From Pleomorphomonas sp. PLEO (GTDB lineage Bacteria; Pseudomonadota; Alphaproteobacteria; Rhizobiales; Pleomorphomonadaceae), in the NCBI RefSeq assembly GCF_041320595.1, contig NZ_CP166625.1, forward strand, positions 2,181,501 to 2,245,500: a stretch of DNA of 64,000 nt. Direction: 5' to 3'. The notes under the pieces are model-generated. The model did no database searches and was not told where the DNA came from. It saw only the letters and a list, made by a program, of their open reading frames with translations. This document shows, piece after piece, positions 8,125 to 17,393 of this stretch (within the stretch, counting starts at the first letter, position 1; each line of letters opens with the position of its first letter). The translations under genes and the position numbers were made by a program.

Positions 8125-8331
8125 ATGAAACAGAGAGCATCCAAGAGTTCAGTGGCTTCCGTTAACAGCAATATCGTTCTGGGGCGAGCTGCATTCAGGA
8201 AAATCAGTGCCGTCGAAGGTATAAAGCTTTCACAAAAATCAGAAGCTATGTTTGATGAATTCGACAGAAACGGTCTTTCGGCTGAAGAGCGTCGTCGGAT
8301 TCTTCTGAAAAAGCACGCCAAGAAGGCCTGA
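8125..8331 (+). CDS. VbhA-like antitoxin of a Fic module
   Basis: This 68-residue protein is encoded just before a Fic gene with a five-base gap. The C-terminal half (MFDEFDRNGLSAEERRRIL) matches the antitoxin VbhA domain, which normally ends in a short helix of this type. The inhibitory helix motif of Fic antitoxins is (S/T)xxxE(G/N). Here the matching stretch is KISAVEG, with Ile where Ser or Thr is expected and Ser one position later. Inhibition may thus differ in detail. The region is less GC-rich than its flanks, consistent with transfer. Confidence 0.8.
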   Translation: MKQRASKSSVASVNSNIVLGRAAFRKISAVEGIKLSQKSEAMFDEFDRNGLSAEERRRILLKKHAKKA

Positions 8332-8336
8332 TCCAG

Positions 8337-8921
8337 GTGTTTTACGATGCTGTTCCCGATCCATACTGCTATTCGGGAACTACGGTACTCAAAAATCGCC
8401 TGGGGTTGAGAGATCAAGCGGAGCTGGATGCCTTTGAGCATGAGCTGACAGCTCAGCGCTTTAACGAGCCGCTTCCCATTGGTCGGTTGAGCGTCACTCA
8501 TTATCGGGCGATTCACTGGCATCTTTTCCAAGATGTGTACTCGTGGGCTGGACGGTTTCGGACGGTCCGGATATCCAAAGGCGGAAACATGTTCTGCTAT
8601 CCGGAGCACATCGCATCGGAAATGCGGAAGCTTTTCAGTGAGCTTAAGTCCGGGGCTTTCTTTCACGACCTGCCGTCAGCGGACTTCGCTGCACGCGCGG
8701 CACATTTCCTCGCCGATCTCAACGCCGTTCACCCTTTTCGCGAGGGCAACGGACGGACGCAACTGGTGTTCTTCACGGTTTTGGCGCTACAGGCCGGGCA
8801 TCCCCCCAACCTGGATGGGCTTGATCCCGATGTCTTCCTCGCGGCCATGGTGAAGAGCTTTCATGGCGAGGAAGCCGCCTTAGCTGGGACGATTACCAAG
8901 CTTATAAGCGGAAAGCTTTAG
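8337..8921 (+). CDS. Fic-domain toxin (adenylyltransferase family) with altered core motif
   Basis: This 194-residue protein with a GTG start has the layout of VbhT/FicT toxins: YCYSGTTVLKNRLGL at the start, HWHLFQDVYSWAGRFRTVRI in the middle, then the Fic core HPFREGNGRTQL. Fic enzymes transfer AMP to target proteins such as gyrase or topoisomerase IV. The consensus core is HxFx(D/E)GNGRxxR. His, Asn and the first Arg are present, but the last Arg is Leu here. That Arg helps bind ATP phosphates, so catalysis may be weakened or changed. It lies directly behind its antitoxin and is probably co-transcribed with it. Confidence 0.9.
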   Translation: MFYDAVPDPYCYSGTTVLKNRLGLRDQAELDAFEHELTAQRFNEPLPIGRLSVTHYRAIHWHLFQDVYSWAGRFRTVRISKGGNMFCYPEHIASEMRKLFSELKSGAFFHDLPSADFAARAAHFLADLNAVHPFREGNGRTQLVFFTVLALQAGHPPNLDGLDPDVFLAAMVKSFHGEEAALAGTITKLISGKL

Positions 8922-8978
8922 CTAAGTTTGGCCGAAGGCCCACGAGAGCAGTGTTTTCTGGACAGCTGAAGGCTCGGA

Positions 8979-9590
8979 TTATGTCGGATCTAAACGCGGA
9001 ACCGATGTTGTCTTTATCCCGGTTTGCCCCTCAAGCGTGTTGTGGAACTGCCGTAGCATTTCCAAAAGGTGTAGGCTTTTGATCATAAATTTTTCGAAAC
9101 GCCACGTCTCGAAATACTCGCCGATTATGCTGTCGGTGTCTTCGGCAAATTTGTGCCAGACTACCCAGGGCTTGTCGTCAGCCATTGTCCATGCGCCATG
9201 AACCACCAGGTTTCGATCGTCTGCAAGCTGCCGAACGGTATCTTTTAGAGCGTTGAGTTTTAGATCTGGCTGTGTTTTTTCAAAAGAATCTATGATTTCT
9301 GTGAAGTTTTCTTTCGTTGGGGCGCGTGCAATTTTAATGCGTTGCTTTAAGTCTGCGCCACTAATTATCCACGCAATTTCTATTAATTCTTGCTCTATAC
9401 GGCCAAAGGCGATCACAGCGTCGGCAATGGCGAGCTTTATTTCACTAGGGATGTCATGCGAGAGCCGGACGCCTTGGGACATGGGAATATGCATAATGAT
9501 CTCTGACAGCAATGACTCTGCACCGTATTGGCTGCCGATGGGATGTCTCGACTGGAACTCAATTTTCTGTCGAAGCTGGCCGGTACGCAA
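8979..9590 (-). CDS. Hypothetical protein with HEPN-like RNxxxH motif
   Basis: This protein has about 203 residues and is mostly helical by composition. One stretch reads DDRNLVVHGAW, which fits the R-x4-H catalytic motif of HEPN ribonucleases (RNxxxH form), preceded by a helix containing FGRIEQELIEIAWIISGADL. HEPN proteins are common toxins or immune effectors. No nucleotidyltransferase partner is visible next to it. Codon use is less GC-rich than neighbours, suggesting transfer. The start is uncertain: in-frame ATGs at 9590, 9494 and 9482 are possible. The family call is tentative. Confidence 0.55.
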   Translation of the reverse strand: MRTGQLRQKIEFQSRHPIGSQYGAESLLSEIIMHIPMSQGVRLSHDIPSEIKLAIADAVIAFGRIEQELIEIAWIISGADLKQRIKIARAPTKENFTEIIDSFEKTQPDLKLNALKDTVRQLADDRNLVVHGAWTMADDKPWVVWHKFAEDTDSIIGEYFETWRFEKFMIKSLHLLEMLRQFHNTLEGQTGIKTTSVPRLDPT

Positions 9591-9650
9591 TTCACTATTC
9601 GCGCAATAGATCTAGCCGTTCTTGGTTGATGATGCCGCCAGCCCGTTCGT

Positions 9651-10043
9651 TCATCCCCCTTTCGGCCTCCCGCACACCAAATAGACCCCCGCCATGATCA
9701 TCGCCATGGCCCCGGCTTTGCCGAGAGTGAAGGTGTCGGGGAAGGTGGGGAGGGCGATGGCGGCGAGCCAGACGATGACGTAGCTGAGGCTGAGCAGCGG
9801 GTAGGCGATGCTGAGGGGGAGCGATTTCAGGGCGAAATACCAACTCAGCATCGACGCGACATAGGTGACAAGCCCGGCGGCGACGGCCAGCGTTGCCGGC
9901 CAGACGTGCCAGAGCGCCGGAACGAAGGTCGCGAGGTCGGCCATCGGTGGCAGGGCGGCGATGCCTCCCTTCATCAGCAGCTGGGCGGTACTGGCCAGCA
10001 GCACGCTGAGCAGCGCCGGGCCGGAGCCTTTGGGCAGGCTCAT
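9651..10043 (-). CDS. arnF: L-Ara4N-phosphoundecaprenol flippase subunit ArnF
   Basis: This 130-residue protein has four predicted transmembrane helices, in the small EamA/SMR-like family. LLASTAQLLMKGGIAAL at the start and ALKSLPLSIAYPLLSLSYVI in the third helix are typical of ArnF. With ArnE it is thought to flip undecaprenyl-phosphate-L-Ara4N across the inner membrane. The start at 10043 overlaps the arnE stop as ATGA, which rejects the longer frame. It is the last gene of the operon. No clear terminator hairpin follows. Confidence 0.9.
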   Translation of the reverse strand: MSLPKGSGPALLSVLLASTAQLLMKGGIAALPPMADLATFVPALWHVWPATLAVAAGLVTYVASMLSWYFALKSLPLSIAYPLLSLSYVIVWLAAIALPTFPDTFTLGKAGAMAMIMAGVYLVCGRPKGG

Positions 10044-10372
10044 GCGCCGCGCCCCATGAAGATGACGCCGAGCACGATCAGCGCGATGCCAATCCATTGC
10101 CTCGGGGTGATCGTTTCCTGCCAGAACCAGCGGGCGGCCAGCGTCACCAGGATGAAGTTGAGGCTGAGCATGGGGTAGGCGACGCCCACCGGCACCCGCT
10201 GCAGAACGGCGAGCCAGAGCAGCATGGCCGACCCCAGGCAGATGAGGCTGACGCCGAGCCAGATCAGAACATGGCGGCGGCGGGAACCTCGCGTCGGCTC
10301 GCCGCTTGCCGCCTGCTTTTGCGCCAGTTGGCCGGCGCAGGTCAGGATGTTGACGGCGAGAATGTCGATCAT
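10040..10372 (-). CDS. arnE: L-Ara4N-phosphoundecaprenol flippase subunit ArnE
   Basis: This 110-residue protein has four hydrophobic helices. AVNILTCAGQLAQKQA at the N-terminus is the ArnE signature, and VGVAYPMLSLNFILVTLAA carries the conserved YPxLSLNF motif. It pairs with ArnF in the flippase. It overlaps arnT upstream and arnF downstream by four bases each, so the subunits are likely made in matched amounts. Confidence 0.92.
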   Translation of the reverse strand: MIDILAVNILTCAGQLAQKQAASGEPTRGSRRRHVLIWLGVSLICLGSAMLLWLAVLQRVPVGVAYPMLSLNFILVTLAARWFWQETITPRQWIGIALIVLGVIFMGRGA

Positions 10373-12039
10373 TGCTGCTTGTACCAGAGAAGCGCCATGC
10401 GTCCCTGCCGGATGACCCGGTCGGGAGGCGGTGTCATGGTCATCGGCTGGTCCGGCTTTGCCAGCGGCAGGACGAGCGCCACGCTTCCCTTGTGCCGATG
10501 GATGGCCAGCCAGTCTTCGAAGTCATCGGCGGAAACGAGACGGTCGGAGCTGTCGGGATAGCTCAGGCCGTCGGCTACTTCGCCCGGCCAGCTGTAGATC
10601 AGCACATCGTCGCGCCCCTCGGCGAAGGCGATGGCTGATGCCCAGGCGGGGCCGTAGGCGAGAATGGTGTTGCTATCCTGAAGTTCCGGCGACACCTGCG
10701 AGATGAACCATTGCGGGTTCTTGTCGGTGACGACCGATTGGGGAAGCACGCTGCCGACCACCAGCGCCACGCCGACCGGGCAGAGCGCCGCCCAGTGCCA
10801 GCGCCGCTCCGGCTTTCTCAGCGACAGCCAGCCGATGCCGCCCCAGACAAGCAGGGCGAGGGCGGCGAGCGCCACCTTGTTGGCTTCGCTTGGCGCGTAG
10901 AGAGACCTGATGCCGATGGCCCAGGGCGACAGGAGGACGAGCACCGTGAGGGCAAGACCCAGCCCGAGCGCGAGGTTGATCCAGCCGTTGACGACGAACA
11001 GCCTCATCGTGCCGGCCGTCGCGGCGCGGCGGGCCATCAGCATGGCCAGCGGCGCCATTGAGGGCAGGATGTAGGTCGGCAGCTTGCCTTCGGCGAGGCT
11101 GAAGAAGAGGAGCGGCATCACCACCCAGCCCAAGAGATAGATCAGCGCCGGGTCCTTGCGCCGGCCGGTCCAACCCAGGGTGAGCGAAGCGGGGAGAAGC
11201 GCCAGCCAGGGCAGCGTGCCGGCGACGAGCACCGGAAGGTAGAACCAGAAGGGTTGCTTGTGCTGGGCGTGGGCGCTGTCGGCGAAGCGCTGGATGTGTT
11301 CCACCCAGAAGAAATAATGCCAGAAGTCGGGCTGCTCGCGCCACACGGCGATCGCCCAGGGCGCCGACACCACGGCGGCGCTCAGGATGGCCAGCGGGCC
11401 GTAGGTCAGCACCTGCCGCCAGCGGCGCTCGACGGCGACGAAGGGCAACACGGCGACCACCGGTACGGCCAGCGCCAGGAAGCCCTTGGTCATGAAGCCG
11501 ACGCCGCAGGCAACGCCGAGCAGAAGGTAGCCACCGATCCGGCCGCTCCGCGTCTCCGCCTCGGTCGCCAGCCAGAAGGCGCACATGGCGGCCACCAGGC
11601 ACAGCGTCACGGCGGCATCGACCGACCCATAGGTGCCGACGGCGTAGACCAGGAAGGACGACAGATAGATGGCAACGGCGACAAACGCCGTCCGCCGGTC
11701 GCGCCAGAGGCGCATGGTCAGCCAGTAGACCAACCCGGCGGCCAGCAGCGTCGAGAACACAGCGCCGGCCCGGACGCCGAAATTGTTGTCGCCGAACAGC
11801 CCCATGCCCACGGCGTTGACCCAAAGGCCGCCGGCCGGCTTTTCGAAATAGCGAAGCCCCAGGAAATGCGGCGAGATCCAGCTGCCGCCGTCCAGCATTT
11901 CCTGGCTGATTTCGCCGTAGCGCAATTCGTCGGGCAGCCAGAGGCGGCGGCCGGGCAGCGGCAGGACGTAAGTGAGCGGGATCAGGGCGAACCACAGCCA
12001 CGCCTGCCAGCGCTTGATCATCGGCCCGCGCTTTATCAT
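10369..12039 (-). CDS. arnT: Lipid A L-Ara4N transferase ArnT
   Basis: This 556-residue inner membrane glycosyltransferase (GT83/PMT-like) has about 12 helices and a C-terminal periplasmic domain. The first periplasmic loop [15 protein letters not shown] holds the conserved acidic catalytic region, and [13 protein letters not shown] matches ArnT. It moves L-Ara4N from undecaprenyl phosphate onto lipid A phosphates, lowering binding of polymyxin and cationic peptides. The ATG at 12039 overlaps the arnD stop as ATGA. A longer frame to 12528 is a shadow of arnD. Confidence 0.95.
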   Translation of the reverse strand: MIKRGPMIKRWQAWLWFALIPLTYVLPLPGRRLWLPDELRYGEISQEMLDGGSWISPHFLGLRYFEKPAGGLWVNAVGMGLFGDNNFGVRAGAVFSTLLAAGLVYWLTMRLWRDRRTAFVAVAIYLSSFLVYAVGTYGSVDAAVTLCLVAAMCAFWLATEAETRSGRIGGYLLLGVACGVGFMTKGFLALAVPVVAVLPFVAVERRWRQVLTYGPLAILSAAVVSAPWAIAVWREQPDFWHYFFWVEHIQRFADSAHAQHKQPFWFYLPVLVAGTLPWLALLPASLTLGWTGRRKDPALIYLLGWVVMPLLFFSLAEGKLPTYILPSMAPLAMLMARRAATAGTMRLFVVNGWINLALGLGLALTVLVLLSPWAIGIRSLYAPSEANKVALAALALLVWGGIGWLSLRKPERRWHWAALCPVGVALVVGSVLPQSVVTDKNPQWFISQVSPELQDSNTILAYGPAWASAIAFAEGRDDVLIYSWPGEVADGLSYPDSSDRLVSADDFEDWLAIHRHKGSVALVLPLAKPDQPMTMTPPPDRVIRQGRMALLWYKQQ

Positions 12040-12941
12040 CGGGGGGTCTCCGCCGGCAGCTGTACGCCCAGCCAGCCATCGCGGCCGGCGACGGCGCCGC
12101 GCGTCACGCACCCCTCCGGCAGGGTGGAGAGATCGTCCGGCAGCAAATCGCCGAGGGGGCAAAAGGTGATGTCGGCCCGCGAGGCTTGCTTCAGGAGGTC
12201 GCCGAACTGGTCGGCCATGGCGATGCCTTCCACCTCCGCGTGGATGACGTAGACCGGCGTGCCCGTATCGTCGGCGATCTTCTTGAGAATGAAGGCATTG
12301 TAGTCGGCGGCCGAGGTTTGCCGCCCGGCCACCTCGTCCCAGGTCGGGAGCGTCGTCGGAATCTGTGGCGTGCCGAGCGATCCATCGGCAAGGCGAGGGC
12401 GGAACGGGCCGGTGCCGCGACAGTCGCTGTTGTAGCGGAAGCCCAAAGCCTGCTTGGCCGCGATCGCCGTCTGATCGGCCCGCCAGCCGGCAACCGCCGA
12501 ACAGTCGATCTGGCGACCGACGATGCACTCCAGCGCCGTCAGGCCCTTGTGGATATCGCGCGCCATGCGGGTCTGATCCCAGAGTCCGGCCCAGGTCTGC
12601 CAGGCGAAATGATCCCAGGCGTGCAGGCCGATCTCGTGGCCTTCCGCCGCCGATCTGGCGATGATGTCGGCGTGCGCCCTACCGATGGAGCGGCCGGGCC
12701 AGGCGGTGCCGGCGAGCAGGATATCCCAGCCGTAGAGCGAGGCGGCGTTGGAGCGCAGCATCTTCTTGAGGAAGGTCGGGCGCATCAGGCGCCAGAGGTG
12801 GCGGCCCATGTTGTCCGGCCCGACCGAGAAGAAGAAGCTCGCCCTGACATCGTGCCGGTCGAGCAGGTCGAGCAGGCGGGGCACGCCGTCGCGCGTTCCC
12901 CGGAAGGTATCCACATCAATACGCAGGCCGACTTGCTTCAT
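12036..12941 (-). CDS. arnD: 4-deoxy-4-formamido-L-Ara-P-undecaprenol deformylase ArnD
   Basis: This 301-residue polysaccharide-deacetylase (NodB) family protein starts [20 protein letters not shown], in which the Asp of the metal site is visible. [15 protein letters not shown] carries the His-type metal ligands. It removes the formyl group from the lipid-linked sugar, making the flux towards L-Ara4N irreversible. The length is normal. It overlaps arnA and arnT by four bases each. Confidence 0.95.
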   Translation of the reverse strand: MKQVGLRIDVDTFRGTRDGVPRLLDLLDRHDVRASFFFSVGPDNMGRHLWRLMRPTFLKKMLRSNAASLYGWDILLAGTAWPGRSIGRAHADIIARSAAEGHEIGLHAWDHFAWQTWAGLWDQTRMARDIHKGLTALECIVGRQIDCSAVAGWRADQTAIAAKQALGFRYNSDCRGTGPFRPRLADGSLGTPQIPTTLPTWDEVAGRQTSAADYNAFILKKIADDTGTPVYVIHAEVEGIAMADQFGDLLKQASRADITFCPLGDLLPDDLSTLPEGCVTRGAVAGRDGWLGVQLPAETPR

Positions 12942-15004
12942 CTGACTGTTGCAAAAGCGACTTTTGAATGTGCCATCCGAACGGACGGCTTTGCTTCAAC
13001 GGCGTCAAGCGTCAAGTTCGTCCCGTTGGCGGTAGGGTCGCCGTCCACCGTCCTCAGGAAGAAATCCAGCGTTTCGCCGACCGTGTGCGTCATGTCAATG
13101 CTCGGGCGCCATTTCAGCAGGCGTTCGGCGTTGCGGATGCTCGGCTTGCGGTGCTCCACGTCCTGATAGCCCTTGCCGTAATAGCTGCTGCTTTCGACAT
13201 CGCGGAAGCCGGCGAACGGCGGGAATTGGTGGCGCAGCGGGTGCCTCTCGAAGCTGTCGAGCAGCATCTCGGCCAGCTCGCGGATGCTCGCCTCGTTGTC
13301 GGGGTTGCCGATGTTGATGATCTGACCGTCGCAGGCGCCGTCGCGGTTGTCGATGATGCGGAACAGCGCCTCGATGCCATCCTTGATGTCGGTGAAGCAG
13401 CGCTTCTGGGCGCCGCCGTCGATCAATTTGATCGGCGTGCCCTCGACGAGGTTGAGGATCAGCTGGGTGATGGCGCGCGACGAGCCGATGCGCGCCGCGT
13501 TGAGGGTGTCGAGGCGCGGGCCCATCCAGTTGAACGGCCGGAACAGGGTGAAGCGCAGGCCTTCCTTTTCGCCGTAGGCCCAGATGATGCGGTCGAGCAA
13601 CTGCTTGGACACCGAGTAGATCCAGCGCTGCTTGTTGATGGGGCCGACCACTAGATCGGAAGTGTCCTCGTCGAAGTTGGGGTCGGTGCACATGCCGTAG
13701 ACCTCGGAGGTCGACGGGAAGATGATCCGCTTCTTGTACTTGACGCAGTAGCGGACGATCTTGAGGTTTTCCTCAAAATCCAGCTCGAACACGCGCAGCG
13801 GATTGCGCGTATATTCGATCGGCGTGGCAATCGCCACCAGCGGCAGGATCACGTCGCATTTCTTGATGTGATACTCGATCCATTCGCTGTGAATGGAGAT
13901 ATCGCCCTCGACGAAATGGAAGCGCGGATTGTGAAGGAAGCGCGAGATGGCGTCCGAGCCGATGTCGAGGCCGTAGACCTCATAGCCATCCTCGGCGAGC
14001 AGCCGTTCGGTCAGGTGATTGCCGATGAAGCCGTTGACGCCGAGGATCAAGACGCGGGTCGGCCGCTTGGCCGAGACCGCCGGCGCATCGGCGAGGACGG
14101 CGCCGGCGACGAGGCCGAGGCTTTCGGCGAGCTGTGCGCCCTGAAGGTAGACGCCCTGGTCGCCCTGGCCGGTGGTGATCTCCAGCGCGCCGGTGCCGCA
14201 GGCCATCACGAAGGGGGCGGTGCTGAGCACCGTGCCCGGCCGCGCCGGAGCGAAATCGTCGCGCACCTTGGCCTGCCAGACGATGAACTTGGTGGCGCCG
14301 GCCTGGCCGAAGGCGCCGGGCCACGGCTGGGTGACGGCGCGGATGAGATTGTAGATGTCGCGCGCCGGTTTCCGCCAATCGATCCGCCCGTCATCAGGGG
14401 TACGGCGGCCGACGGTGGTCGCCTTGGCGTGGTCCTGTTCGACCTCGATGGCGGTGCCATCGGCAATGGCGGGCAGCACGTCGGTCAGCAGGCTTTTGGC
14501 CGCGCCCTTCAGCTTGTGGTGCAGGCTGAGCGCGGTGTCGTTGTCGTCGATGGCCACCTTCTTCTGGGCGAGGATGGCGCCGGCATCGGCTTTGGCCACC
14601 ATGCGGTGCAGCGTGACGCCGGTCTCCGCCTCGCCGTTGACCAGCACCCAGTTGAGCGGCGCCCGGCCGCGATAGCGCGGCAACAGCGAGCCGTGCAGGT
14701 TGAAGGCGCCCTTGGGCGCCAGGGCCAGCAACTCGGGCTTCAAGAGGTGGCGATAGTAGAAGGAGAAGATGACGTCCGGCGCCATCGCCCGGATGCGCTC
14801 GACCCATAGGGGATGATTGACATCCTCCGGCGCGTAGACGGGAATGCCGAGTTCGGCGGCGGCGCGGGCGACCGAGCCGAAGAACTGGCTTTCCTGCGGG
14901 TTGTCGGCGTGGGTGAACACCGCCTCGATGGCATAGCCGGCGGCGACCAGGGCTTTCAGGCCGACGCAGCCGAGATCGTGATAGGCGAATACGACAGCTT
15001 TCAT
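12938..15004 (-). CDS. arnA: Bifunctional ArnA: UDP-Ara4N formyltransferase and UDP-GlcA decarboxylase
   Basis: This 688-residue protein has two domains. Residues about 1-300 are the formyltransferase, with [19 protein letters not shown] and VAKADAGAI providing the Asn, His and Asp catalytic residues. Residues about 315-660 are the NAD-dependent UDP-glucuronic acid decarboxylase: a Rossmann start [23 protein letters not shown] with the Ser/Glu pair, and YSVSK as the YxxxK catalytic pair. It makes UDP-4-keto-pentose and later formylates UDP-L-Ara4N. Both halves look intact. No UDP-glucose dehydrogenase (ugd), which supplies its substrate, is in the window. Confidence 0.96.
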   Translation of the reverse strand: MKAVVFAYHDLGCVGLKALVAAGYAIEAVFTHADNPQESQFFGSVARAAAELGIPVYAPEDVNHPLWVERIRAMAPDVIFSFYYRHLLKPELLALAPKGAFNLHGSLLPRYRGRAPLNWVLVNGEAETGVTLHRMVAKADAGAILAQKKVAIDDNDTALSLHHKLKGAAKSLLTDVLPAIADGTAIEVEQDHAKATTVGRRTPDDGRIDWRKPARDIYNLIRAVTQPWPGAFGQAGATKFIVWQAKVRDDFAPARPGTVLSTAPFVMACGTGALEITTGQGDQGVYLQGAQLAESLGLVAGAVLADAPAVSAKRPTRVLILGVNGFIGNHLTERLLAEDGYEVYGLDIGSDAISRFLHNPRFHFVEGDISIHSEWIEYHIKKCDVILPLVAIATPIEYTRNPLRVFELDFEENLKIVRYCVKYKKRIIFPSTSEVYGMCTDPNFDEDTSDLVVGPINKQRWIYSVSKQLLDRIIWAYGEKEGLRFTLFRPFNWMGPRLDTLNAARIGSSRAITQLILNLVEGTPIKLIDGGAQKRCFTDIKDGIEALFRIIDNRDGACDGQIINIGNPDNEASIRELAEMLLDSFERHPLRHQFPPFAGFRDVESSSYYGKGYQDVEHRKPSIRNAERLLKWRPSIDMTHTVGETLDFFLRTVDGDPTANGTNLTLDAVEAKPSVRMAHSKVAFATVR

Positions 15005-15987
15005 GGTTTGTTGCCCTGTGCGGTAAAACGCGGGTCTTGACCGACGATGGTGTGGACGAAGTAGCGGGGGCGGGCGCGGACGTCGTTGTAGATGCGGCCG
15101 ATGTATTCGCCGAGCAGCCCCATGGCGACGAACTGGGCGCCGATGAAGAAGAACAGGATGGCGAACAGCGTGAACACGCCCTCGGCCGCCCAGGTGGCGC
15201 CGAGGAACAGGCGCATCGCCAGCAGCAGGATGGTCAGCGCGAAGCCGCCGAGCGCGATGAACGAGCCGACGACGCTCAACAGGCGCAGTGGCGTGGTGGT
15301 GAGGCAGGTCACCAGGTCGTACATCAGGTTGATCAGCTTCATGAAGCTGTACTTGGATGTGCCATGCTCGCGCTCGGCGTGGCGCACCTCGATCTCGGTG
15401 GCGCGGCGGGCGAAGGTGTTGGCGAGGATGGGAATGAAGGTGCTGCGCTCGTGGCAGTTCAGCATGGCCTCGACGATCGGCCGGCGGTAGGCGCGCAGCA
15501 TGCAGCCGTAGTCGCTCATCGCCTTGCCGGTGGTGCGCTTGATCAACAGGTTGATCATGCGCGAGGCGGTCTTGCGGAACAGGCTGTCGCGCCGGTTGGC
15601 GCGGATGGTGCCGACCACGTCGTATTTGGCCGCCATGTCCACCAGATGGGGAATTTCCTCCGGTGGGTTCTGCAGGTCGGCGTCCAGCGTGATGATCAGA
15701 TCGCCGGAGACGTGGCCGAAGCCGGCCATGATGGCCGAATGCTGCCCGTAATTGCGGTTGAGGATGATGGCGACCACCCGGCTGTCCGGCGCCTCGGCGG
15801 CCTCGGTCATCAGGGCGGCGGAGCGGTCGGAGCTACCGTCGTCGACCAGCAGGATCTCGTAATCGCAGTCGAGCAGCTTGCAGGCGGCGGTGGTGCGGGC
15901 GATCAGCTCGGGCAGGCACTCTTGCTCGTTGAACACGGGAATGACGACCGAGACTTTGGTGATCGGGGGCATATCCGAGAGGTTCAT
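15001..15987 (-). CDS. arnC: Undecaprenyl-phosphate 4-deoxy-4-formamido-L-arabinose transferase ArnC
   Basis: This 328-residue GT2 glycosyltransferase has [18 protein letters not shown] at the N-terminus, VDDGSSDRS and [12 protein letters not shown] as nucleotide-sugar and metal motifs, [13 protein letters not shown] as the ArnC/DPM-type acceptor region, and two C-terminal transmembrane helices. It transfers the formylated sugar to undecaprenyl phosphate on the cytoplasmic face. The start at 15987 (ATGA overlap with arnB) replaces a much longer artefactual frame. Confidence 0.95.
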   Translation of the reverse strand: MNLSDMPPITKVSVVIPVFNEQECLPELIARTTAACKLLDCDYEILLVDDGSSDRSAALMTEAAEAPDSRVVAIILNRNYGQHSAIMAGFGHVSGDLIITLDADLQNPPEEIPHLVDMAAKYDVVGTIRANRRDSLFRKTASRMINLLIKRTTGKAMSDYGCMLRAYRRPIVEAMLNCHERSTFIPILANTFARRATEIEVRHAEREHGTSKYSFMKLINLMYDLVTCLTTTPLRLLSVVGSFIALGGFALTILLLAMRLFLGATWAAEGVFTLFAILFFFIGAQFVAMGLLGEYIGRIYNDVRARPRYFVHTIVGQDPRFTAQGNKP

Positions 15988-17123
15988 GGCTTGACGATCT
16001 CCCTCAGCGCGGAGACCACCCGGTCGACGTCGGCGTCCTGCATGTCGGGGAACAGCGGCAGCGAGCAGATGCGCGCCGAGTTCCACTCGGTGTTGGGTAG
16101 CCAGAGCGTCGGATAGCGCTCGCGGTAGTATTTCTGGGTGTGGGCGGCGCGGAAATGCAGGCCGGTGCCGATGCCGCGCTCTTTCAGCGCCGCCATCAGC
16201 CCGTCGCGATCGATGCCGCAGCGCGCTTCGTCGACGCGGATGATGTAGAGGTGCCAGGCGTGCTGTTGCGGCCAGGCGGGCAGGGCGAGCGGGGTGAGCG
16301 GCAGGCCGGCCCATTGCGAGACATAGCGGGTGGCAAGCTCGGCGCGGCGGGCGTTGTGGGCGGCGAGCGTCTTGAGCTGGACCAGGGCGATGGCGGCGTT
16401 GATGTCGGCGAGATTGTACTTGAAGCCGGGCTGGATCACCTCGGCCTGCGGCGCCCGCCCTTGCGTCAGCCGGTCGAAGGCATCGACGCCGAGGCCGTGG
16501 AACTTCAGGCTACGGACGCGGGCGGCGAGATCGGCGTCGTCGGTGACGATCATGCCGCCTTCGGCGCAGGTCATGTTCTTGATGGCGTGGAAGGAGAAGA
16601 TCGCCGTGCCCTGGGCGCCGATATGACGGCCCTTGTAATACGTGCCGCTGGCGTGCGCCGCGTCCTCGATCAGGGCGATGCCGTGGCGACGGGCGACGGC
16701 GCGGATCGGGTCGAGGTCAAGCGCCGCGCCGGCATAGTGCACGGGAACGATCGCCTTGGTGCGCGGCGTGATGGCGGCTTCGATGGCTTCTGCCGTGACC
16801 ATCAGCGTGTCGCGGTCGACATCGATCATCACCGGCGTTGCGCCCAAGAGCTCGATCATGTTGAGCGTCGAGACCCAGGTGAGCGATGGCGTGATCACCT
16901 CGTCGCCGGGCTTAACCCCGAGCGCCATCAGCGTCACGTGCATGCCGCCGGTGGCCGAGCTGACGGCCACCGTGTGCCGGGCGCCGGTCAGCGCTGCGAA
17001 GTCGAACTCCAGCTCGGCGGTCTTGGGGCCGGTGGTGATCCAGCCGGAGCGCAGCACGTCGGCGACGGCGATCAGTTCGTCCCCGCCCATGGACGGGCGG
17101 GAAAAGGGGAGGAAGTCAGCCAT
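15984..17123 (-). CDS. arnB: UDP-4-amino-4-deoxy-L-arabinose aminotransferase ArnB
   Basis: This 379-residue PLP-dependent DegT/DnrJ/EryC1-family aminotransferase starts [35 protein letters not shown] contains the PLP-binding Lys. It aminates UDP-L-Ara4O using glutamate. It is the first gene of the operon and so sits at the promoter. The 270 bases upstream contain a repeat-like segment also found near 19.6 kb and the terminator of the chemoreceptor gene. No obvious PmrA-type site was found by eye. Confidence 0.96.
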   Translation of the reverse strand: MADFLPFSRPSMGGDELIAVADVLRSGWITTGPKTAELEFDFAALTGARHTVAVSSATGGMHVTLMALGVKPGDEVITPSLTWVSTLNMIELLGATPVMIDVDRDTLMVTAEAIEAAITPRTKAIVPVHYAGAALDLDPIRAVARRHGIALIEDAAHASGTYYKGRHIGAQGTAIFSFHAIKNMTCAEGGMIVTDDADLAARVRSLKFHGLGVDAFDRLTQGRAPQAEVIQPGFKYNLADINAAIALVQLKTLAAHNARRAELATRYVSQWAGLPLTPLALPAWPQQHAWHLYIIRVDEARCGIDRDGLMAALKERGIGTGLHFRAAHTQKYYRERYPTLWLPNTEWNSARICSLPLFPDMQDADVDRVVSALREIVKP

Positions 17124-17145
17124 AAAGAACGCAGTTCACCTTGCT

Positions 17146-17235
17146 TGCCGAAGCCGGGGCCAACTTCGGCGTGTTTCCTGCGCCGAGGCATATGTCGGCA
17201 AACTGAAATGGAACTGAAGTTCGTCAGCGCGGCGG
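17146..17235. repeat. Intergenic repeat, copy A (upstream of arnB)
   Basis: About 90 bases beginning GCTTGCCGA and containing CGGCGTGTTTCCTGCGC, GGCAAACTG and a final AGCCTT. It aligns with a segment at 19631-19726 with small gaps. Both copies are in the same orientation, upstream of genes transcribed away or nearby. It could be a small dispersed element or the remnant of one. Confidence 0.6.
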
Positions 17236-17317
17236 AGAAGCCTTGTTAAGGCCCGCTTTTTGTCGCGTTTTCTCCCGCTTTCGCGGTGGCTTGGCGCCGG
17301 TTTGCGGACGGCAAAAT

Positions 17318-17353
17318 GAAAAATCGCCCCATCGTTGCCGAGGGGCGATTTCA
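17318..17353 (-). terminator. Rho-independent terminator of the chemoreceptor gene
   Basis: The 10-bp stem AAATCGCCCC/GGGGCGATTT (17321-17330 and 17342-17351) has an 11-base loop. Read on the minus strand it ends GGGGCGATTTTTCATTTT, a proper T-tract, 41 bases after the chemoreceptor stop. Confidence 0.85.
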
Positions 17354-17393
17354 GGCTGCTCGCTATCTCTGATTTCAGAGGCGGTTGTCGCGA

